From contig NW_024104909.1 in the NCBI RefSeq assembly GCF_003945595.2, forward strand, positions 2,528,501-2,592,500: 64,000 bases of DNA, written 5' to 3'. Below, piece by piece: positions 35,526-50,600 of this stretch. Each line of letters begins with the position of its first letter. Position 1 is the stretch's first letter. This DNA comes from Pipra filicauda (Eukaryota > Chordata > Aves > Passeriformes > Pipridae). Under the pieces are notes generated by a model, which was not told where the DNA came from, did not search any database, and saw only the letters and a program-made list of their open reading frames with translations. Position numbers and translations under genes: made by a program.

Positions 35526-38500
35526 GTAAGACCTCGTTTCCTGCTCATCAATATTTGACCAGTGGAAGTTGAAGATGATTCTATAAATCTGCCTTGTTGA
35601 AGTCTCATAACTGTCTTGTTGCTCTGCAGATAATTGTGATATCTAAAGCAGGCTGTTTTATTATAATCCATGAATAGCCACAAATTGAGAGATTTTAGGC
35701 CTTAATTGAGAATCAGGCATGAGATGTGCACATTGCCAAGCTGTGGATCATCCAGTTAACATCTGTGACCCTTGTACAATGTAGATAAATATATGTACAG
35801 ATTCATGATGGTCTGCTGCTAAAGATCATTATTTGTCTAAGGAGTATTATTTCAGTTGATTTAGAACCTTGAACCTATTGAGTGCCCTCAATTCTCATTG
35901 ACGTTGTTTTAGTCAGTGGAAATTGAGAATGAACTGTGTCTAAGCTTGAACTATCCAATGCAAAACAATATTTTTTTCCATTTGCTTTCTTTCCAGGCAT
36001 TAGATTTTTTTTTTTCAATACTGAAAAAAAACATGTTTTTTTCTTCTTTTGCTCTGTATTTTTATCCTCAAAATATAAACCGCATTTAGTGGAAATAAGA
36101 TCAGAAAAGAAACATTATTAAAATCTGCACATGCAAAGACTTAACTTCTATCAACTGAGAGCAATGTCACATATATTAGTGTGTCTTCTTGAAAGATGAA
36201 AATTGGGAACCTTTGGAAGTCAATGTCTGAATTGCTGTTGACTTCAGTAGGAATAGGATTTTGTCAAACTGCATAAAATTAAGTCTTTGCAGTGTGTGGG
36301 CATGATTTCTGAAATGAGAAGGGAGAATATCCTATGTTTTCTTCACAAATTGTACCTTTAAAATCTATTCTATCTCTAATGATTTTCAAGTACTTGGAGA
36401 GTGTACAGTTGTAAAGGGAGGATATATATCATGACAGACAGAAACACACATGTAGTTGATAGCAGCGAGAAGTAAGGTCACACTTCTCAGTACCTGATAT
36501 AAGAAAATTTTCCCTTGGAATCATGGAAATAATTTCTCAAGTCTTCAATATGTACTGAAAAATTTCTTTAGATGCTAAATTAGACAATGCTATAAATGTT
36601 TCTTCTTCTTAAAGAAATCAAGAGATCAAGAAATTTTAGTGCACAATTTCTTAGATTGAAGTGCTGTTCATGGATTCTGTATTTTTAGACCAAAGTCCCA
36701 TGGTATGAATGTTACAATGCTGTGCATGCATATTTGCCTTTCAAGTGCTTATTATTCTGGGTAATGAAGATATATTTCTTAAAGTTATGTGAATAAAATA
36801 ATTTGCATGTATGGCTGAGGCATGCTGTGTCAGACAGGTAAGCAAGCTACTTTCTATTAATTTTGGGTCAGTAATTATCAACTAGATTTGTGCTGGATGC
36901 ACTTTGTTTGCAATGTACTGTTTCTACTTAGGATAACCTGCCCAGGTGAAGTGCTACTCAATAGTCTCATTTCATTTCCACAAAGGTGTGTTAGCATGTT
37001 GCAGCTCTAATATTTTTCTGTGAGCTTATAATGCAAACCAAACTCCTCCTTCTAAAAAATCTTACTAAACCAAAAGGACACAATTATAAATAACCTCCTG
37101 TGGTTAGTCAGGTTTTGCCAGCTCAGGTGTCCCTGGATCATTTTATAGGGTGTTTATTCCTATGAATTAAACCTATACATTATTTAGAGAAACTGAAAAA
37201 TACCAAGATGACTTTTAAATGCTTTAATTATGAATCAATGTACCTTCTCATAAAAGAAATCAAATGCTGGAACATAAAATATCAGTTGGTCACATGTTCT
37301 GCAATGGCAGGGAGTCAACATCACAAAGAGTTATGCTGCCAAAAAAGGTAAAGGATTTGTTTAGGAAGATAGTGCTCTTAAATGATGTAAAGGAAGCTTG
37401 AGATGGAATCAGTAATAATGCAGTTGTTACAATCCTTAATTATTTTTCTGAAAAAATTGTCTAATTTTCAGATACACTCTGTGTCTAATTAGAATTGTAA
37501 TAACCTGTCTTTGCTTGCATAATTTTAAATATCTGAAATTAATTTTACATCTTTTGGATTTTTTTAATTTAGCTTCTCGTTTTAAACGTGGTTAACCCTC
37601 ATCTTCGATCTGCTTCCCCCAAATGAATACCTTTCTTGTCTTAATTACAAATCTCGTAACTGAATTTCCTTATGAGAGAATCCCAAAACTAGCATAGACA
37701 ACAAAACAAATAACAATCTGCTCAAACATTTCTTTGCATGTGGGAAACTATGTGCAAACATGGATACCTCTGATTACTCACAACTGCAGTTTGTTTAATT
37801 TGATTAACTTTTCGTTCATTTTTTAAATGAATTTAATTTAGGAACTTTTGTGAAATTACTAATATTGAAAGTGCTGGAATATAGTTCAGTACAACTGCTT
37901 CTATCTTCTCAATGTAATAATCATCTGCACTCCTCTGACAACACTGAAGATTCCATATCTCCTTATACACTTATTTAGTGTTCATTTGAACCCCTGTTTA
38001 ATTTAATTACACTTGAGCTATATTTATTGTTTACATTAAAAAATAATGACCAGAGAAATTAATTGAGAACTAGTGAGTATTTACTATTGAAGCAGTGACA
38101 TATCCTGGAAATACTATTTCATAGTAAGTTAAAAAGTAAGAAAAGCCTTATTTTTCTGATCACCACTCATATACAGGATGAATGGCAGTGTTCCATATTT
38201 GAAATGCTTCTTAAGTCAGGAGATGGAAAGAGGAAATCTTTAGATTGGAGACATGTTTTGGTAAATTAAAAATAAAGGTTAACAGAAAGATTTGGGACTC
38301 CAGAATCAATACACCAAGTCAATGGATAATGATCACTGTCAGAGGGCTCTATGTGAAGAAATGCAATGGTATCCTTGTTTGTCACAGTTGGAAATGTTGC
38401 TGGAAATAGGCAAGGAACAGATATATAGAGAAGAATCAGGTGGCAAGGAAATATCATTGAACCAATCAATGCAAACCCCGAAGTATTTGTTAAGACAGGT

Positions 38501-39465
38501 CATGTGCTCATAAACCCAATTTCACAACAGAGGTAGACCTTGCAGATCCCTCCAGTCATTTCTTAGGATCAAACCCACCAAGGAAACAGGTCCATTTTGT
38601 TTTATTTTTGAGGCAGTGCAATAGCTGAATATAACTTCAAAAACATTTAGAATTGAATTTTGATACCATGTGATCTATCATCATACTAAATTGCAGTTAA
38701 AGATTTGAAGGTCTTTGCATAAGTGGATCAAGGAAAAATCATGTTTAACTTGCCAAGATTTAAAATATTTCTGTTAAGTTTTCCAACTAGTATAACTGCT
38801 AAAAGGGGACCTATCGATCTATATATGTTCTTCACCAGTCTGGAGCTTTGCCTGCTAAACTCTTTAAACTGAGCACATTTGGAAACAACAATTGTAAGGA
38901 TGTGCAAAAGACACTAAATCAGACGTCAGTAAAATATTTGTACAGCTTTTATTCATCTTTCATTCAATATATTTAAAAAAATAATAAAAAAAGTTGTTAG
39001 ATTTCTGTCCAAGTCTAAAGTAAGAGAAACTAGCCAAGTCATCAAATTTTATATTCATGAGGTAGAACAAGTCAAAGCATGGCAGTGGGGCGTATTGTCA
39101 TTTTGTCATTGCATGTTCACTTGGTGTTGCTGGTATGTCTGTAATGCTGTACTGGATTTGACAGATCCATCACATAGCTCAGTGAATGGCTTGCTTGAAT
39201 TAAGCCTATGGGCAGACTTATTCACATTGATTGGCTATTGGTTTTGTGTTCTATGATTTGATTATTGCATCTTCGATCCGAGTACGAAATATGTTCCTTT
39301 CTTGCATATCAACTTTGTCAGCAATATTTATGAAAGTGTCTGTGGTAGTGTGATAAAGCAAACCCCTGAGAGCAGTGAGTGTGAAAGGCAGATCATCCCC
39401 CTTGTGCTGCTTGCTCCCCCTGTGCCCAGAGCTGTGTGTTTATATATGTATGGTTGTCCATCCAT

Positions 39466-39511
39466 ATATACACACACACTCCCCATCCATCACACATGCA
39501 CACACACACAG
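39466..39511. repeat. CA-rich simple repeat
   Basis: Interrupted CA dinucleotides: CACACACAC at 39471-39479 and a longer run at 39491-39511, split by a short C-rich insert. Confidence 0.8.
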
Positions 39512-42500
39512 ATGTACCCAGGGATTGTGCTCTCAGCATAATTCCCTTCTCCTGATACAAATTTAAACCTCACTCCAAACAATGGGAAGATTCCCATTGA
39601 CTTCTTTGTTGTCTGGATTAGATCCCTCATCACTGGAAGCTGATTTTTTTTTTTTCCTACTATTTTTTTAAAAAAAGAAAAAGGCATATTCCAAAATATT
39701 TTGCGCATAGCACTTTGTAGTATAAAATATATTTTATTTTTTTCCTCCACTATCAGTTTGTGTTACATGTTCTGTGGTCATACCTAGGATTTTATATGGA
39801 ATTTGAGAGAAGAGGTTTTGTCATATGGAAATTATGTATATTCCAGATCTGAAATCTTACTCCTGGTAAAATCCTGACATTCCAGTAATTTACACTTTTA
39901 ACATGACTACGTGTATTATTCAGTTTTGTCAAAGTAGTAGCTTTTACTGAGTTAGAGTTTAATATATTTTCCAGTTCTCTTTGGGCAAGTAGTTGAGAGT
40001 AATACTTGATATTTGTCGTCAGATCATCCTAAAATAGAATAGGTACAGATTTGATTTAATTGGAAACATACTCATTAAAGAATGAGAACTTAGAATGAAG
40101 AATAAAAATACACAAAATACAAAATATGAGCTTCTCTAGCTGTTTTTTTAAAATATATTGTAGACTATAGGATCTTCTATTTCATGAATAAACAATGAAA
40201 ACCACTATAGTTTTATTCAAATTATTTTATCTTATTGAGGATCTTCCTAGAGATATATACTAAAAAATAAGATTTTGAGTGCATATAAAATATAATAACA
40301 TCTTCAGCCAGAATTTAATTTTCCATTAAATAATTTTATAGAAGCATAAATATTTTAACATGTAGTGCTTCATTCGTTTCATGACTCTACTTTCTAAGAT
40401 TTAGGAGAAAAAGCTCTATACACAGTTTTAATTTCTAAATGAATCAGGTTAGAAAAGAAAAAAAATTAGAATATAGTGATAACTTTACCCTTCTACTCCC
40501 AGCTGGAGTCTTCAGAGCTTTTTGAATTTTGCTATACCAGTGGAATCTTGAGAAATGGAAAGGTTTGGGGGACAAGATGGTCCATAAACAAGAATTGTAT
40601 TACCCATATCCTAGGCTACTCAAATTTTGAAAGGCTCGGTTAGCATCCTTGACCAGGTACAGAGGCTTTGTTTAGCTTTTGTAACAGCAACAATGGAGCA
40701 TATATTTAATAATTTTCTTCTGTAAATGCTTAGGTTTGATGTGATGATGTTTGATTGGTCTAGCTTTTTTCCTGGATATCCCGGATGGTAGCTAAAACTT
40801 GTTTATTCCCTATTATTGCAAATACAAATCAAATCATTCACTTGGCTGTTACAGAGAGGTAATGGCTTTGGCCATCTGCCTATTAGACTTTGTCTGTCTG
40901 ATCCGTGGTAAACTAGTAGGTCACTGTCATCATGTTAATATTTCATGATCCATATTCATCCTTCAGATCACAGTTTTGGGAATAAATAGAGTATATGACT
41001 CATGCTCTAACCATAACAGTACCTTTTAGTGAATGAGTTTAGAAAGTAAAAGTGGGTGATTCTCAATAATGAAAATGTAGTAGAAAAAAAAATAAAGAGT
41101 TTGAAATTCTGTGAGCAGGGATTTTGATGTAGTAAGGAACTTCCTGAAATAGGAATTTCCTGAAATAAAAATGTGTTGTATACAGTACTTTCCAATGATT
41201 GAAACATGGTTCATTCTAGAATATGGTAGATATAGTGCTTTTTGGGGAGACACAGTGAGTCATATCAATGTAGGAAAACATTGCAAGCAATTACATTTCA
41301 TAAAAATATAATCTTCTACCAATTCTAGAAAGCTGCTTTGGTATTTTGATACAATTCTCTAATACTCAGTGGAATTAATGTGTTTACTGATACTCTGAAG
41401 GCTTGATTCATCTGTGTGCAGTGTGACTATTCATGTAATACCCATGGAACTATTAAAACCACTCCACTAGTTCAAAACTGAGGTGATACAGTAGTGAAAA
41501 AGCTTAGTGGTACTGCCAAGAGTTATGGTAAACACCAATTATTAAACTTTTATCCTGTCAGAGCTTGTTCCCCTCATACCCTCCTTCTGCTTCTCTTAAC
41601 TGTAATCTCCGTTCTCCTTCATTGTAATCTTGAGGGATATTTTAAGAATCCCCCTATACAAGGAAAGGCTTGGCTATGAGTGTAAGATCTGGTTTGACAT
41701 CCATGCTGGAAATCATGAAGAAAAAATTGGGAGAGAAAGTAGAGGTACACTTAAACCTAGATTTCCATCCCTGGCTTCCTCAAGTGCTGCAAACTTAAGG
41801 TGCTCAGTACCTTTGCTTCCAGTTTCTCCTTGAACACAGCAAGAGCTGCTAAATGCTTATCATGTTCCAAAACCAAAATCAGGGCACCTCTTCTGTACAC
41901 ATCATCTTCAGTGTCCTCTCTTGCTTTTTGTTTAACAGATCCAACCTATATCAGGTTATGTAGCATGACTTTTAACTCGGGAATTTCTTACTTTAACATA
42001 AAAGTTGGTAGTAAATAACTATGATTGTGAATATATTCATTTGAGGAATTTTCGTGCATACTTTTTCTCTAAAAGAGGAGAAAAAAGGAGTGGTTAATAT
42101 TTTTAAAGTAGGGTTTATCTCATATCTTGATCACATGGACTTTGCTCTCAGAGGGTACTGGAAGAAAACGTGGCTTTAAAATATTTCTGAGGGTTGTATT
42201 CAGCAGACTGGATAAATACGGTGTTAGGGAGTTACTAAAACATTGATTCCTAATCCAACAGACCAAAACTGTTACAGTCTATTGGGTCAATGCCTGTGAC
42301 ATGATAGACCATAACAGTTCCTTTGGACATGTCAGGGGCTAATTATACACTTTTTAGTTCTCAGATCATTGACTTGATAGACCACGAAGAGGCAGATTAG
42401 AACACGCTCTAAGTATTGTCAACCTGAGTGCTTTAAAACCGAGGAGGAATTAAGAGCATTGTGGGAGAGTCAGAGAGAAGATGAAGGAGTGAAATGTTAT

Positions 42501-44360
42501 TAATGAAAAGTGGAATGACATGGATATGGTCTGTATGGATTAGCCATGTAATTTGCAATGTGCTCCAGGCAAGGTGAGGAAGTATTAGAAGAACAAACTT
42601 TAAATAACAATGTTGGAGAAATTAATCAAGAAAGAGGCAATTTACACTCTTGCATGTTTTTACTGTAGCGTTTCCCACCTCAAAGGAGTCTAAAGCATTT
42701 GATTAGGTATTTAAATAGAATTTTTTTTCACATACCTTTGGGCTTGTCAAGTTTCTAATACTCTAAGAACCCACCTGGGGCAAACATGAGATTGTAAGAA
42801 TACAGCAGGAATGGGAATAGAACTTTTACCCACGTATCCTAAAGAAGTTTTTGCTGAAAACTGCTGTAGGGTGTTTCATATCTATGCATAAAAAAAAGTA
42901 AGTCTTCATTTAAACCAAACTAGCAACCAGCCTCTAAACTTCCTTTTGCGTTTCTTCAATGAATTCTTAAATAATCCGGGCAAAGTTTTCATTTATGTGG
43001 TATTTTAGTTATAATATGAAAAAGTCATGCTGTCAAGTAGTTTGTAAAGTCATTCAAAACTTAATATAATGTAAAGGGAAAGAACTCTTGTTATTCACAA
43101 TTGCTAAAGAAAGTTATAATCATAACTCTGTGGAGTTAGGGGACTTTATTGTGGCTAAATTGATGGTTACTAGCAAACCATAGTAGTCATTTTGAAATCA
43201 GAAACCAATAAAAAAGTATGTTTTTGAGGCATTATTTTAAAGATTATGTGATCTACATAAAGAATAAATCCCCTATTGAAATTAATGTACATTTTTTATG
43301 TATTTTAGTAGGTAAAATATTGATTCTTTACACAAGGCTGACTTCAAAATGCTGTACTCTTTGCCCAAAAGAGAGTGAGCAATTTGTCCAAAATACAGTA
43401 ATAAACAAAATTTTCAAATATAAATTAGAAGACTTCAAAAATAGCCTTAATTTAACAGTCCTGGGTCATACTGCCATCAATTTACATTGCTGACATGGAG
43501 CACTTCTGAAGTAAAATTACAGGACTACTTCTTCAAATATTTAATTTAAGTGCATAGAGTGTGTTAATAACAGTAAAAGGCCAGTAATTTTAGAGCAGTT
43601 ATGCCACTGAGATCAGTATGAATTCTACTATGGATTTTTGTTGTATTCACAATTTCACCTATTAGTTTTAGGTTCCATGTTAAAATGTTAAGATCTACTT
43701 AAAAATCACCTGTGTTCCTTGTGCAGATAAATATGCATTCTTTAGACTCTGTATTATTAATAATAAATACATTTATACTAGATGTAACATATAGTGTAAT
43801 CATACATAGAAAAATTCCACTGATACAGGAGGTAATATGAGTTAGACCCAAGTATATTTGTGTACTGTTTAAAAAAATAAATAAATCAGGAAATAAAATG
43901 TGTAGATCTTTAACGTGAATGGTGAAAGGGCTACAGATTTTTCCACTGGTTATCATGTGAGACATAGGTTAAAAATAAGCTTTTTTTTTTTTGCAACAGC
44001 AATACTAAATTGCAAATTGCAGCATCAATTTGCTGGAAATTTTTTTTATACAGTGTTTGAGGGGTAATGGAAGGAGGGAGGAGGGGAGTTTGTATGCAAG
44101 ACATTGCCATGGCAGAATTACGTCTGCCCTGTGTGCAGCGTGGGCACCTTGTCTTTTCTCCAACCTGCTTTATGGCAACAATGTCAGGCTGTGCTAAAAG
44201 GAGCCTCTCTCTTGTAGCATTTGAATGGGTTATTTAGCTAGTTCAGTGTGAGGGCTAAAAAAACTGCCTGCCCATCTGCTGGGGAAAGCCTGACATGAGA
44301 ATACAAATTATGAGAAAGCACCTTCTGTTGACCATTTTTCCCTTTAGGTTTTTTTGTCCT

Positions 44361-44394
44361 TGTTTTGTTTTTGTTTGTTTGGTTTGTTTGTTTT
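44361..44394. repeat. (TTTG)n-like simple repeat
   Basis: Irregular TTTG/TTTTG units, with a further T-run at 44480-44493 nearby. Confidence 0.8.
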
Positions 44395-44642
44395 CTCTCT
44401 GAATAAATGGAATAATACAGGCATATCACTGGTTTTGGGAATGCACATTTCCATTAGTTTCCAGAAGAGTTAGGGGTTGTTTTTTTTTTTTTTCTTTTCT
44501 TGAAGGTGTGCTTTTTGCAGTTGCAAAAGTACTTCTTGGTATTAAAACAAATTATTCCTGTGCAAGAAGTTGTATGAGTGGTGGCAGGATGAAATTTAAT
44601 GAGGGATTTCTTTTCTTTTCTGTCTCCTGCTGTCTTTGGCAG

Positions 44643-44688
44643 TCTGAGTTATGGTAGAGACATCTTGTCATTGGCTAAATCACGCTGA
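44643..44688 (+). other. Candidate cryptic terminal (poison) exon start
   Basis: A strong tract, TTTCTTTTCTTTTCTGTCTC, is followed by CTGCTGTCTTTGGCAG and then this sequence. Spliced to the 65-nt exon, AG plus T gives Ser, followed by LSYGRDILSLAKSR and a TGA at 44686-44688. The SYGR word echoes the start of the normal terminal exon. No strong donor is visible soon after (a weak GAG|GTGCCT near 44738), so it would be a terminal or nonsense-mediated-decay exon. There is no transcript evidence; the end given is the stop codon, not an exon end. Confidence 0.25.
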
Positions 44689-47600
44689 AATGTCCTGTAC
44701 TGAGCACAAAGCAGACGCAAATGAGAAGCAATGCAGAGGTGCCTAACCTGGCAGGCAAATTAAGGGCTTGGTTGAGCTGCCTGGAGGCAGGGATTTAGTG
44801 CCATTTCAGACACTCAGGGGCATGAGAGAGACCCAGGGAGGCAAAGGGGACACAGGACCTTCTGGAGTGGCAGCTGAGCCTGGGCAGATGGATGAGCTGC
44901 CTTTGCTTGGGCACTGAGGATGAGCTTTAGTGATTTCTGTGCACTAATAGTTGCAGAGGTAGCTACATTAATTTATTTTGATGCAGGGTTTTCCTTTATC
45001 TGCTTCCAAGGACCACTTCAAAATTTCAGAAAAGAGCATTTAGTGAACTGGTCAGGAATGGTGGTGGCAGGACAGCATCACCTTTTGACAAAGAAAGCAA
45101 AATATCCTCATCTTCCCCTTAGTCTTGGCATCGTTATTAGTGGTTAGGTTGAACAAGCAGAACAATTCTGTTTTTCAAAAACAAGCTGAACAGTTCTGCA
45201 GAAAAAAAGAACCTGACATTGAAGAAATTAGTCTAAAAGTAAAATATACTTTCCTGATGCACATCAGGTCAAACTGGTTACTGTTAGTGTTGTTGAAGCT
45301 TGATACTGCATGAATTATTTATAGTTTTATTCTCACTTCATTTAATGTATCTTAAAGGTATGGCTGTGAAGTTGTTTAGTTGTCTTGTGTTGTGATTCAA
45401 ATGCTATGAGTATGATAATGTACTTTGATCTTACAGTAATGGGAATATAAAGCATGATAATAGCAAAAATCAACCTTCTAATTATAGTTATTATGCTAAT
45501 CTTAAAAAGTTTAAATTCTTTGATAGCCATGATATTTAAATTTAGGACACCAGAAGGAGGGAGTTGGGGAGGACTTAATAAAGGGATTTTAAAGGGAAAC
45601 TTTGTCCTTCCTTGAATATTGCAGGATCCAGTTGTCAGCTATATTACAGTTCATAGTGAAAAAGCCCTCAACATTAGAGTCCTCATAAGAGCAGCAAAGT
45701 CTTAACATTTAGAGCATGAAAGAAAAATAATATCTTTAATAATATAATGGAGAAATGTTTAGGTGTACAACATATAACTCTACTGGGAAAAATCCTTGCT
45801 ACACTCAATAGTTAGCCCCAGATCCTTGGAGAATACAGTTTGGAATAACTCCAGTGAAAATGCTTTCAGTTAAGCTGCATCAATTTTACAGGCTGAGATT
45901 CTGATCCCTGAACTCTAAATACTGGCTGTGTTTGTAAATCCCATGGTGGTCTTACCAGAAAAAGTCAGCTGATTAAATATAGTTTAAATCTTCCCGCTGT
46001 AATTTTTGTGCACTGTTGTGTTTGCCTTCATCTGAATTTGTGATGTTCTGGGGCTCTGCACTGTTTGCAGCAGTTGCCATATTTTTGGGAGGGGGTCTGC
46101 ACCTGTGTGTTAAGCAAAATTTTTTCTGTCTACTTTTATGAAGTTTCTCAGCAAAGCCTAAGAATTCAGGTGTATGAAGCATAATCACTGTATGTTACTG
46201 GATTATAATTTATTTTCATTTCAAATTTCCTAGAGCTAGTATGATTATTTTTAGGGAAGTCCTGATTTCTTAAAATCCTTCTTGACCTTTAGTATGGCTT
46301 CTATTTTAAGGAAGCTCTATATTGCCAAGGAGAGGGATTGAAAACTTCTGGGAGTGCTGGGTGAAATTAGATGTGTGTCAAGATTTTGTACTTAAGTGTG
46401 TTCTGTGTGAAATATAAATAATGTTGAAAAGTCCAACTGTCATCCAACCTTTCAGGAAGAACAGGGTTTTTTACCTTTGTAGGGGCAAAATATATAAACC
46501 TAAATGTATAAATTTCCAAGGCACAGCTGGGAGAGGTTCTGTACATCTGAAGTGCAGCAGAGCCAAGGAGCGCAGGGGGGAAAAGTGGTAGGTTGGTGCT
46601 TTTTTAGGAATGTGTACTAGTGCAAACACCCCTCTGGGTACATCCTTTCCCAGGCTGGGACAACTACATGGAAACTTTTAGGGGCAGAACTCAGGGTGAC
46701 AGTCCATCCTCACCCTAGGCTGGAATTGTGCTTTGTGATTTTTGGATCCCTTAAGTCATAAAAACCCAGCAACTGAGACCCATTCTCTGAATCTCTTCCT
46801 CTCTTCCACTTCCAGGTTCTGACTTTTCCAATAATAAAGTAGGCAAATCTCTTATGTGTCAGGCAGGATCACTGGGGGAGTCTGTACCAAGTCTGTACCC
46901 AATCTGTTAGAAGTTTCTGCTCTTTCTGAGCTCCACTCTACTTAAGTGGCTAATGACCTTTATTTTAAAGTCTACTTAGATGTAGAAAACTAAATAAAAG
47001 TTGTATGTACTAATGTTTAACTGAATTACTAGGGTTTCAGTATTAAAGAAAACTTTCACCCCAACATAATAGTGAGGAGAATTCCCATTTTTTCCATGTG
47101 TGAAGGAGGCTGAAGTTCAGTATTGTACTGAAGATGGTATAAAGCAGAATTTCACTCACTGTTCTGGAATCTATTTAACATTCCAGTAGCTGGGATCATT
47201 GCTGTTAGTGTTTATGAGGGTGGGAAATGTAAAGGGAATTTTGGAAGAGTTTGAAGGGAAGTCATAGATATTCCTTAGACAGAAGTGCTGATAATATTCT
47301 AACTTAATTTTTCCTGATGGAGCATGTAAAGAACATGTACATCAAAAGCTAATCAACTTCATTGGAATAGCAGGTACCTCAAACTAGAAACTCTCAGGAT
47401 ATGTAGATTAAAAGCAATTTAAAAAGAGAGTCAAGACTAAACAGATAAAAGATTCCTGTAGAACTAAAAGCTAAAAATGCTTTAGTAATTCCAAATAGTA
47501 ATTGCTACAAATAGTAATTACAAATTGTTGGCACGTTTCTATTAATTTTCACATATATGACCTTATCTGAGCTTCCTTTCAGCGTTGATATGCATGTGGC

Positions 47601-50600
47601 TTCTGTATCAGGTCAGGAGGCTTTAGAATTAGTGTGTGGAAGTTTTTCCTGTACTACTTCAGCACAGTTAATGTGACTTGTGTGAAGCAAGACAGTGACA
47701 GAGAGCTCTTCTTGAAAAATGGGCAAGTGCTATTTTTATAGTAAAGTACTGACAAAATAAATTTATGAAACATCTTAGGCCTCTTAATAAACTTGTGGCA
47801 GTATAAACAGGCTGAAGAAATTAGGTTATGGTATTTTTTTATTTTTAAAAAAAAAAGTTGGATAGTCCAGAAGACCTAATTTCTGTGAGTACATAACATT
47901 TACTGAAGTAATTTGTTATTAGTAATATTTTTCACTAGATAGTATATATAATAAAAACTTCAGTCGAGCTTCACTTAAATTCCTGTTCCTCACCTGCTTA
48001 AATATTTTGGTTTAATACTCTATTATACAAGTCTTTTAATTCAGTGACCTGCTTTAATTTAGAACAGGCTACTTTTAGTGAGGTGATAAAGCTGAACCTG
48101 AAAATATTTTGTTATTCTCTTTTAAATTTGGTGCTGCAGAGTATGGGTGTGATTCTCACAGCTGAAGTTTTCCTGGCCACCTCATGCCATCAGAAAAACT
48201 TCCAAACAATACTTGGTTTTATAGTGCAAGCCCCATGCCTGTCCCAATACAAAATATTAGTTTAATAATGACTGAAGATCATTCCTGAGGGCATAAGCTC
48301 TAACTTTGCTAATGAAGAATCTTGTAATAAAAGCTCTTCTATAATAAAAAGTGCAGTACAGAAAGATGCATGTAGAAAATCATGCTTCTTTTTACTTTGA
48401 AGTTACTCTGTGAAAAATAATGCCAAGATTGGAAATGCTGACAGAGCATAGTGAGATTTCTCTCCTAAAGCTGTTGTCCATTCTACCACAGCTTGCATCT
48501 TTCTAGGGCAGTTTAGCAACAAGCAAAAATTCACATGAGGTTTCTTCACAGAAGTAGTTTTGTATATTAAACAGTCATAGCCAGGATAAGGCTCAGGCTC
48601 CAGTGATTAAAGAGCTTCAGAAAAAACAATAAACCCTGTTTTATGCTACAGTGTGGCATGTTTTCATCTAACTCACAGCATCAAGGACAGAGAAAGAAAG
48701 CACGTAATGCATTGGATATGCAAAAGGTCTGCTGGGGAGAAAGAGCAGGTGCCAAAACAGGGAGGTTTATGTCAGATGTGGGGCCTCAGAGGCAAGTATT
48801 TGTTAGGAGTCTGCCAAAGGGGCTACAGGGAATGGAGCAGAGGAAATTAGAACATATTCAGACCTTCTGAAGATGGTGTAATGCAGGTTCAATAACTACC
48901 CCAAAGGAAGAAAGCACATCTAAATCACTTAATAGTACTTTTGTTGACCTCTCCTTCTGTTCTTGTCTGAGTTCAGGAAACATATCAAGTGTTTAAATTT
49001 TATTTATTTTTTCAAACTTTAGAAATATCTTTATTACCATGCTGGTAAAAAACGTATTAGTTTTCAATTTGCTAGGAGAAATAAGGAATTGATATATAGG
49101 CTTGAGAGGAGCAATAGTATGCAGAGTGTTTGCCCTTGGGAAGTAGCTGCTGGGATGGAACACAGCCATTTGGAGTCCCAGCAGCACATTTTCATGACCC
49201 ACACTGTCTGGGTTTCCATCAGAGAGCTCAGACTGCCAAAGGGTGCCAGTCCTGCACTTAAAAGGATTGCACTTAGCCCAGGGTGTGAGTATCTAGCAGG
49301 CTGAATATATCCAATTGTACATTGAGATCAACGTGTTAGTCATGTTATCCTTTCAATTTTTTTTTTTCCTGTTAATCTCCCTTATAACCAGTAACAACTT
49401 TTAAAATTTTATTTAAACAAAAAAAAAATGTTTTCTAGTTTTTAAATCCGTGTTCTTTTACATCTGAAGTATAAACCAGTGAGCAGTAAAAATTTAGTTC
49501 TGTACTTTTGCTGTTAATACACAATTTAAATTATGAAAGTGATTCTGTATTTTAATAGAGCAGGGCTTATTGTATAATAAAGTTGGGTCCACTTACATTT
49601 CTTGTACATTTTTGAATCATTAAAAGTGTAGCAGTGATGAGGAACACTAAACCGACCTAAAACACGTCATGAATTTTCATCATCTCTTCCTTGTGAGATT
49701 TTTAAGCCTTGTATACTCAGTATAGTTAGTGCAGAAAATTGGTCTTTGAAGGGAACAGCCCTACATTTTCAAAGGGCTGAGCTGGGTTAGGTGTCCTTTG
49801 CCAGGTCTGCTTTCCAGCTGCTTTAAGGCAGATGGAATGTGATGCACCAGAGTGTCAACTTTGTTCTGAAGGACTCCGTTTGCAAACTTTGGGGTTGTCC
49901 ACACTTAGGAAGAAAACTTGTGTAGTGCTGCCTCTGATGAGCAGTTCTCCCTCTAGGTCTGTGTGAACAGTAGTATAGAATTTAGTTAAATAAAAAACTG
50001 CCACTATAAAAACATTAAAGCCATCCAGCTTCTAAAAAATTTATTGTAATTGTTACAAATAACACCTAATTAGTTCTATAAATAAAAATGAACTGGCTTA
50101 TCAAACTCCAGCATCTAGTCTTTTCATTCTCACAGATGCTATGCTGACCAGTATGTAACTTTCTACTTTTAAAACTTATTTATGGAGTTGTGAAATTAAT
50201 TTTACAAAATCAAAACACAGGGAAAACAGTATCTTCCTAGGAAGCAGTGTAACAAGGAATGCTTATAGTAGATGGTTTTTAAATAGGTATCACTTTGGGT
50301 TCCTTCCTTTTTTTTAATTAGTTTTCTACTGACAATTACTAACGAGTTGGTTAAAACAAAGTAAGATTTCAGAGCAGTTTCAATAACGTTTGCCATTCCA
50401 AAAGACAAATTGCAGGGTGTTCTGGGTTCTTTTTGTAGGTACTAACCCAGCATATTATCCTTGCAGATAATTCTGTGCTTTGGCATCTGAACACAGAGAG
50501 TCTGGGGCTCAGTGTTCATTCCACTGTTCTGAGCAGAGATAAAAAAAGGAGTTTCTCAGTAACTTGTTTAGAGATAGTTTTTAAGGAGAAGTGATTTTTT

